This document shows, one piece after another, positions 60,679-64,000 of a stretch of 64,000 nt of DNA (position 1 is its first letter; every line of letters starts with the position of its first letter). The translations under genes and the position numbers were made by a program. The DNA lies in assembly GCA_024638965.1 (NCBI GenBank), contig JAHEJI010000002.1, forward strand, positions 1 to 64,000, written 5' to 3'. The notes under the pieces were generated by a model, which was not told where the DNA came from, ran no database searches, and was given only the letters and a program-made list of their open reading frames with translations. The DNA comes from Planctomycetaceae bacterium (GTDB taxonomy: Bacteria > Planctomycetota > Planctomycetia > Pirellulales > Pirellulaceae).

Positions 60679-61617
60679 ATGAGTACAAATATATTTTGCG
60701 GCTGCATTCCGGCCTTAATGACACCCTGCAATGCTGACCGAACTCCCAATTATTCGGCGCTCGTCGAAAAAGGCAGGCAATTGTTTGATGCCGGAATGAC
60801 GGGCGTCGTTTATTGTGGGTCGATGGGCGATTGGCCGCTGCTCACGGAGGACCAGCGACAAGAAGGTGTACGTCAACTATGCCAGGCTGGGCTTCCCGTC
60901 GTCGTAGGCACGGGCGCCATGAACACTCGCTCGGCCGCCGATCACTCAGCTCATGCTGCGTCCGTGGGAGCCAAAGGCTTGATGGTGATTCCTCGCGTGC
61001 TTTCCCGAGGAACTTCTGCAGCAGCTCAGCGAGATCATTTCGCCGCAATTCTGGGTGCGGCGCCTGAATTACCAGCTGTCATATACAACAGTCCGTATTA
61101 CGGTTTTGAGACGAAGGCTGAATTGTTTTTTGACCTGCGACGCGAATTTTCCAATCTCGTTGGTTTCAAAGAATTCGGGGGAAGCGCCTCGCTCAGCTAC
61201 GCGGCCGAACATATCACGAATGCTGACAGCGAGCTGACCTTGATGGTCGGAGTCGATACCCAGGTCTTTCATGGATTCGTCAATTGCGGCGCGACCGGCG
61301 CCATTACCGGGATAGGAAACGCGTTGCCGAAAGTCGTTTTGCACTTGGTAAAGCTTTGTGAGCAGGCCGCCGAAGGCGACTGCGAGGCTCGTCGATTGGC
61401 AAAAGAGCTTGAAACGGCGCTGATGGTTTTGTCGACATTCGATGAAGGTCCCGATCTCGTGCTCTTTTACAAATATCTGTTGGTGCTTAACGGCGAATCG
61501 GAGTACGAACTGCATTTCAACGAGACGGACGAATTGAGTCCCAGTCAAAAGGGATTCGTTGAGTCACAATACGATCTATTCAAGGCCTGGTGGAAAGCTT
61601 GGCCAGGCAAGCCGTAG
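60679..61617 (+). CDS. Dihydrodipicolinate synthase-family lyase
   Basis: 312 aa from ATG 60679. N-acetylneuraminate-lyase superfamily barrel. CIPALMTPCN at the start, GSMGDWPLLT (GxxGE-like) and VGTGAMNTRSAA follow. PAVIYNSPYYGF supplies the catalytic Tyr and VGFKEFGG the Schiff-base Lys; VGVDTQVFHGFVNCGATGAITG is also family-like. Next to an aldehyde dehydrogenase and a hydroxyproline epimerase, it is probably the pyrroline-hydroxy-carboxylate deaminase of hydroxyproline catabolism rather than DapA. Confidence 0.85.
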   Translation: MSTNIFCGCIPALMTPCNADRTPNYSALVEKGRQLFDAGMTGVVYCGSMGDWPLLTEDQRQEGVRQLCQAGLPVVVGTGAMNTRSAADHSAHAASVGAKGLMVIPRVLSRGTSAAAQRDHFAAILGAAPELPAVIYNSPYYGFETKAELFFDLRREFSNLVGFKEFGGSASLSYAAEHITNADSELTLMVGVDTQVFHGFVNCGATGAITGIGNALPKVVLHLVKLCEQAAEGDCEARRLAKELETALMVLSTFDEGPDLVLFYKYLLVLNGESEYELHFNETDELSPSQKGFVESQYDLFKAWWKAWPGKP

Positions 61618-61618
61618 T

Positions 61619-61637
61619 CGAGTCTGTCCCAGACTCG
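61619..61637. repeat. Hairpin between convergent genes
   Basis: Perfect 8-base stem CGAGTCTG/CAGACTCG with a three-base loop, between two convergent genes. No T run follows, so calling it a terminator is uncertain. Confidence 0.5.
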
Positions 61638-61679
61638 CGACAGCCCGGTACAGGTTGAACAACAGTGTTCCGACCTCGC

Positions 61680-63272
61680 CTACGCGGTTGCCAATTCGGT
61701 GACGTTGGCCTGAGTCCAGATTCCGTCCACCCTTCGCCATGCGTTACATGGATTTTCGTCTTGTAACACATCGGGCAAGCGGTGCGGGCGAATGTTGTCA
61801 AAACATTGCAACGCTGCGAAACGAAGAATCGAGCCGGGAATTCCCACGGCAGTGAAGCCAGGATGCCCCGTCGCGGGAAAAGGACCGCCATGATTCATGG
61901 CGGCCGTAACTGCAACCCCTGTTGGCATTTTGTCATTCAGTAACCGGCCAACCCGTTGTCGCAAATCGGGAACAAGCTGGTCGTAGGCCTCGTCGTCATT
62001 GCCGTTCGACGCCGAGTAAATACACCCTGTCAAATTGCCTTCCAAAGAACAAATAACTTTTGCCGCTTGTTCAAGCGAGTCTGTTTTGACGATCAATGTC
62101 GAATTTCCAAACGCTTCTGTTTGCAAAACGTGGGGATTTGCCAGAAAACGGTCGCCGTCGATTTGAAGTACGGTATTGGCGTAACTGTAGCCTTCGCCGC
62201 CGCCCTCGGTTGCACCGCAAATTTGTTCTGCACCGGCGTTCTTTAACGTCTCGACGGCTGCGGCGAGTCCTTTTTGCCCGGATTCTGACAGTAACGTTCC
62301 CACCGGAGCTGCATTAAACTTCTCGGATAACGAATCAACGAAGCGGTCAGCCGGTTCACCTTTTTGGAGAATGACCAAGCCTGGATTGGTACAAAATTGT
62401 CCGGTTCCCATCAGGCAACTGCCAGTCATTTCCGCCACAATTTCATCGTAGCGTTCCTCGAGCGAGCCAGGCAAAATGACGACAGGGTTGATCGATGACA
62501 ATTCGAGATAAATCGGTTTGCCAACAGAATCCGCGGCCGCCTTCAGTTTAAGTCCGGCATCACGACTGCCGGTGTAACCAATCGCGGCAAGTCTTGGATC
62601 GCGAGCAAGTTTTTCTCCGTCCGCGTGAGCCAACCTGTAAATCAGCTGAACGGTTCCAGCTGGCATGCCCGATTCATCGGCAGCGGCCCGAGCTTCTTCC
62701 GCCAATAGTCGCGTCGTTCCGGGGTGCATTGAATTGGCTTTTGCGATCACAGGATTTCCAGCCGCAATTGCGGCCGCAAAATCTCCGCCGGAGATGCTCC
62801 CAAACGCGAGCGGGAAATTATTGGGACCAAATACCGCAACAGGCCCGATGGCAGCATAGAAGGAACGAATGTTGGTTTGTGTATCGATAACCGGAATGCA
62901 CCAATTTGCCGATCGTGCTGCCGCAGCCGCTTGGCGGAGTTGGTCGGTGGTCCGCGGAAGTTCGCCCGACGCGAGTCTCGGTTCGACGGGATAAGCCGTT
63001 TCGCGGCTCGCAAGTTCGCAAATTTCAGCCGAGCGAGCATTGATTCGGTCGGCAAACGTTTCCAGAAAAGCGGCAATGGTTTCACGCGGAAGCTGACGAA
63101 GTTGTGCAAATGCCTTGGTCGCGGCATCAAGTGCAGCTTCGCATTCCGACCAGCTACTGACGGGGTAATTTTCGTTAATTTTAGCTGCTGCCCGCGGGTC
63201 TTCTGCCTGAAACGTTCCCGTTGCATCAGAGTCTCGCCATTGTCCGGCGATCAGTACTTTATGAGTTGTCAT
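61680..63272 (-). CDS. Aldehyde dehydrogenase (2,5-dioxovalerate type)
   Basis: 530 aa from ATG 63272; an upstream frame extends to 63440. NAD(P)-dependent aldehyde oxidation. FGPNNFPLAFGSISGGDFAAAIAAGNP binds the nucleotide; GYTGSRDAG, the catalytic Glu in YLELSSINP and the catalytic Cys in GTGQFCTNPGL are all present. The style matches alpha-ketoglutaric semialdehyde dehydrogenase, the last step of hydroxyproline or sugar-acid breakdown. Divergent from the epimerase gene and convergent with the lyase. Confidence 0.88.
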   Translation of the reverse strand: MTTHKVLIAGQWRDSDATGTFQAEDPRAAAKINENYPVSSWSECEAALDAATKAFAQLRQLPRETIAAFLETFADRINARSAEICELASRETAYPVEPRLASGELPRTTDQLRQAAAAARSANWCIPVIDTQTNIRSFYAAIGPVAVFGPNNFPLAFGSISGGDFAAAIAAGNPVIAKANSMHPGTTRLLAEEARAAADESGMPAGTVQLIYRLAHADGEKLARDPRLAAIGYTGSRDAGLKLKAAADSVGKPIYLELSSINPVVILPGSLEERYDEIVAEMTGSCLMGTGQFCTNPGLVILQKGEPADRFVDSLSEKFNAAPVGTLLSESGQKGLAAAVETLKNAGAEQICGATEGGGEGYSYANTVLQIDGDRFLANPHVLQTEAFGNSTLIVKTDSLEQAAKVICSLEGNLTGCIYSASNGNDDEAYDQLVPDLRQRVGRLLNDKMPTGVAVTAAMNHGGPFPATGHPGFTAVGIPGSILRFAALQCFDNIRPHRLPDVLQDENPCNAWRRVDGIWTQANVTELATA

Positions 63273-63481
63273 TTTGTTGTGCTCGTTAAGAATTTGTGGG
63301 CCATTGTTCGGGAGGGTGAGGCTCCTGCCGAACCGATCACACAGGACCCGGCGAGGGAATCGGTCTCCCCAATTAGGTAGGGATCCACAGACCATACCGT
63401 AAGTTGATATTGCGCACAAAATACAATAATATCCCCGCATTGCAAGTGAAACCGAAACCGGGCCGTATTCTTACTCAAACC

Positions 63482-64000
63482 ATGAAACGAATTCAAGTTA
63501 TCGATTCCCACACGGGTGGCGAACCAACTCGCATCATTGTTGAGGGTGGCCCGGAGCTGGGAACCGGTCCGATCGTCGAGCGGATGACGGTCTTTCAGGA
63601 CCAGTATGACGAGATTCGGAGCGCGGTTGTCAATGAACCACGTGGATCCGACGTGCTGGTGGGCGGGCTGCTGTGCCGGCCGGTAGACGATTCAAATTCG
63701 GCTGGGATTATTTTTTTCGATACGGCAGGGTTTCTTGGAATGTGCGGCCACGGCACGATCGGACTAATGGTAACGTTAAAGCACATGGGCCAAATCGAAG
63801 TTGGTCGCCACCGCCTTGAGACCCCTGTTGGCGTGATTGAAGCGGAAATTGATCAAACTGGAAAAGTCACCGTCCAAAATGTGCCGAGTTACCGGCTGGA
63901 TCACGAGATCGCGGTAGAGGTGCCCAACTACGGGACGGTCGTCGGTGACGTTGCCTGGGGCGGCAATTGGTTTTTTCTGGTGAAAAAGACCTCCGAAGTA
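63482..64000 (+). CDS. Proline racemase-family, probably 4-hydroxyproline 2-epimerase (partial)
   Basis: 173 codons to the window end, still open. Starts ATG 63482 with RIQVIDSHTGGEPTRIIVEGG, and FLGMCGHGTIGLM holds the first catalytic Cys. The second active-site segment is beyond the window. It should convert trans-4-hydroxy-L-proline to the cis-D form, opening the pathway served by the aldehyde dehydrogenase and lyase. The 209 bases upstream are shared with the divergent dehydrogenase. Confidence 0.88.
   Translation, partial: MKRIQVIDSHTGGEPTRIIVEGGPELGTGPIVERMTVFQDQYDEIRSAVVNEPRGSDVLVGGLLCRPVDDSNSAGIIFFDTAGFLGMCGHGTIGLMVTLKHMGQIEVGRHRLETPVGVIEAEIDQTGKVTVQNVPSYRLDHEIAVEVPNYGTVVGDVAWGGNWFFLVKKTSEV

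Overview
The window looks like chromosomal DNA of a planctomycete, probably of the Pirellula/Rhodopirellula group. This is inferred from the many secreted or membrane proteins of that style, single-chain GlyRS next to YebC, the futalosine menaquinone genes, weak Shine-Dalgarno use, frequent GTG/TTG starts and dispersed palindromic repeats. No rRNA, CRISPR array, transposase or integrase gene was seen.

Layout. 1-2.9 kb: divergent pair of a secreted protein (cut by the window edge) and a membrane-anchored von Willebrand A protein. 3.2-11 kb: information-processing run on the + strand: ABC ATPase, nusA, infB, rbfA, an endonuclease III-like protein with a histone-H1-like tail, and yebC. 11-13.8 kb: glyS and comB on the - strand. 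13.9-17.7 kb: late and early futalosine-pathway genes (menG, ubiX, mqnP, mqnE). 18-28.4 kb: a possible primase-fold protein, recG, an ABC exporter pair, rnhA, a histidine kinase with a c-heme motif in its sensor region, and priA. 28.6-40.6 kb: nadD, small conserved proteins, a soluble histidine kinase, mutM, trpBA, an ABC ATPase behind a large lipoprotein, and folD.

41.1-48.0 kb is the most unusual part: 27 well-supported tRNA genes plus 2 degraded ones, all on the + strand, separated by spacers built from heptanucleotide repeats and hairpins. The anticodons cover 19 amino acids, and all 20 if a degraded CGG tRNA is counted. No tRNA encodes CCA; most are followed directly by CTT. An HNH nuclease gene, a KamA-family radical SAM gene and a small conserved gene lie inside the array. 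Several tRNAs are non-canonical: Leu tRNAs without a long variable arm, Ile(UAU), Arg(GCG), and altered D or T arms.

48-61 kb: a frameshifted GNAT gene, a thioesterase, secreted and membrane proteins, a two-component system, an MprF-C-like protein, a TerB/zinc-ribbon protein, a lone receiver, and a three-gene overlapping operon (DUF4287/DUF5655, GDSL hydrolase, HNH-like). 60.7-64 kb: an apparent trans-4-hydroxyproline catabolic cluster (DHDPS-family lyase, aldehyde dehydrogenase, hydroxyproline 2-epimerase), the last cut by the window end.

Dispersed repeats: an element with TTGGACAGC/GCTGTCCAA ends at 35.3 kb with longer relatives at 18.0 and 31.0 kb; TCATCCTGAG-type inverted repeats at 17.8 and 21.3 kb; and a double palindrome at 16.4 kb. 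All functional calls rest on reading motifs; no database search was run.
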